From a bacterium (GTDB taxonomy: Bacteria > Bacteroidota > Bacteroidia > Bacteroidales > UBA932), in assembly GCA_004561775.1 (NCBI GenBank), contig SFUD01000054.1, positions 1 through 5,860 on the forward strand: a stretch of 5,860 nt of DNA, given 5' to 3'. Made by a program: the position numbers and the translations under genes. The notes beneath the pieces are model-generated. The model worked only from the letters and a program-made list of their open reading frames with translations, was not told where the DNA came from and ran no database searches. Position 1 is the stretch's first letter. Every line of letters starts with the position of its first letter. Shown here piece by piece: positions 5,601 to 5,860 of the stretch.

Positions 5601-5860
5601 CTATTTGCCCCACAATTCCGGATTGATTCTCCACTCCTTAAGCAGATTGAGCATTGCGCCATCTATGTAATTCTTCTCTACGGCCAGATCCAGAAGTGTC
5701 TCATACTGGCTTAGGGTATAGAGTGTTACATTTGCCTCCTCAAAGGCTCTGATGGATTTTATGAAATGGTATGAGAAGATTGCCACCATACCATCCACAA
5801 TTGCGCCATTCTTCTCCAAAGCATCTACCGCAGAGAGGCTGCTCTTACCTGTAGAGATAA
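5601..5860 (-). CDS. pyrE: Orotate phosphoribosyltransferase, C-terminal part (5' partial)
   Basis: The last 85 codons are visible; the gene continues past the right edge. Its first visible residues, ISTGKSSLSAVDAL, are the end of the PRPP-binding loop (usually preceded by acidic residues, as in DLISTG), followed by NGAIVDGMVAIFSYHF and a C-terminal helical region ending in NPELWGK. This matches PyrE, which joins orotate to PRPP to make orotidine 5'-phosphate in pyrimidine synthesis. Bacteroidota PyrE is about 210 residues, so roughly 40 percent is in the window. No start can be assigned: the TTG at 5819 is internal because homology continues upstream of it. The stop TAG at 5603–5601 is one base from the next ATG, giving a TAG-T-ATG junction that favours translational coupling. 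Confidence 0.88.
   Translation of the reverse strand, partial: ISTGKSSLSAVDALEKNGAIVDGMVAIFSYHFIKSIRAFEEANVTLYTLSQYETLLDLAVEKNYIDGAMLNLLKEWRINPELWGK

Noticed and set aside
5600..5662. Longer start for the SRPBCC gene at ATG 5662
   Set aside because: It would overlap the pyrE coding end, and the added residues (MAQCSICLRS...) do not match the fold; the ATG at 5599 directly after the pyrE stop fits better.
1..5860. A wholly new defence or mobile system
   Set aside because: Every kilobase is filled by recognisable housekeeping or transport genes; no transposase, integrase, nuclease or unexplained gene cassette is present.

Overview
This is a gene-dense window, with only about 70 intergenic bases in total. 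It most likely comes from a member of the Bacteroidales (Bacteroidota), probably gut-associated. The pointers are a BtuG-like surface beta-propeller end joined to vitamin B12 transport genes, a pyrE–SRPBCC–rRNA methyltransferase neighbourhood, a Bacteroidota-style RsmF C-terminus, and frequent AGA/AGG arginine and ATA isoleucine codons. No rRNA or other taxonomic marker is present, so the genus cannot be named.

Left part (1–3623, plus strand): a vitamin B12 (corrinoid) acquisition operon. It opens with the 3' end of a BtuG-like outer-surface corrinoid-binding propeller (to 337). Next come cobO (cobalamin adenosyltransferase, 355–888), btuF (periplasmic-facing corrinoid-binding lipoprotein, 911–1762), btuC (inner-membrane permease, 1769–2773) and btuD (ATPase, 2775–3623). 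Gaps are 17, 22, 6 and 1 nt, so this looks like one transcript. The promoter, any cobalamin riboswitch, and the expected TonB-dependent receptor btuB would lie upstream of position 1. Read as a pathway, BtuG captures B12 at the cell surface, BtuF takes it in the periplasm, BtuCD moves it across the inner membrane, and CobO adds the upper adenosyl ligand in the cytoplasm.

Right part (3631–5860, minus strand): a second tight gene series read right to left. It holds the C-terminal part of pyrE (orotate phosphoribosyltransferase, from the right edge to 5601), a small SRPBCC/START-like protein (5599–5153) and an RsmF-type rRNA m5C methyltransferase (5136–3631). The two series converge tail to tail with only 7 bp between stop codons.

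I see no RNA genes, CRISPR array, insertion sequence or convincing terminator. The main non-routine features are an in-frame 18-bp tandem repeat coding an Ala-Gly-Arg-Asp linker inside rsmF, a substituted acidic motif in CobO, a repeated AAGAGAT element at gene junctions of the btu operon, and two strong Shine-Dalgarno sites in what is probably a low-SD lineage. I found no evidence for a wholly new system.
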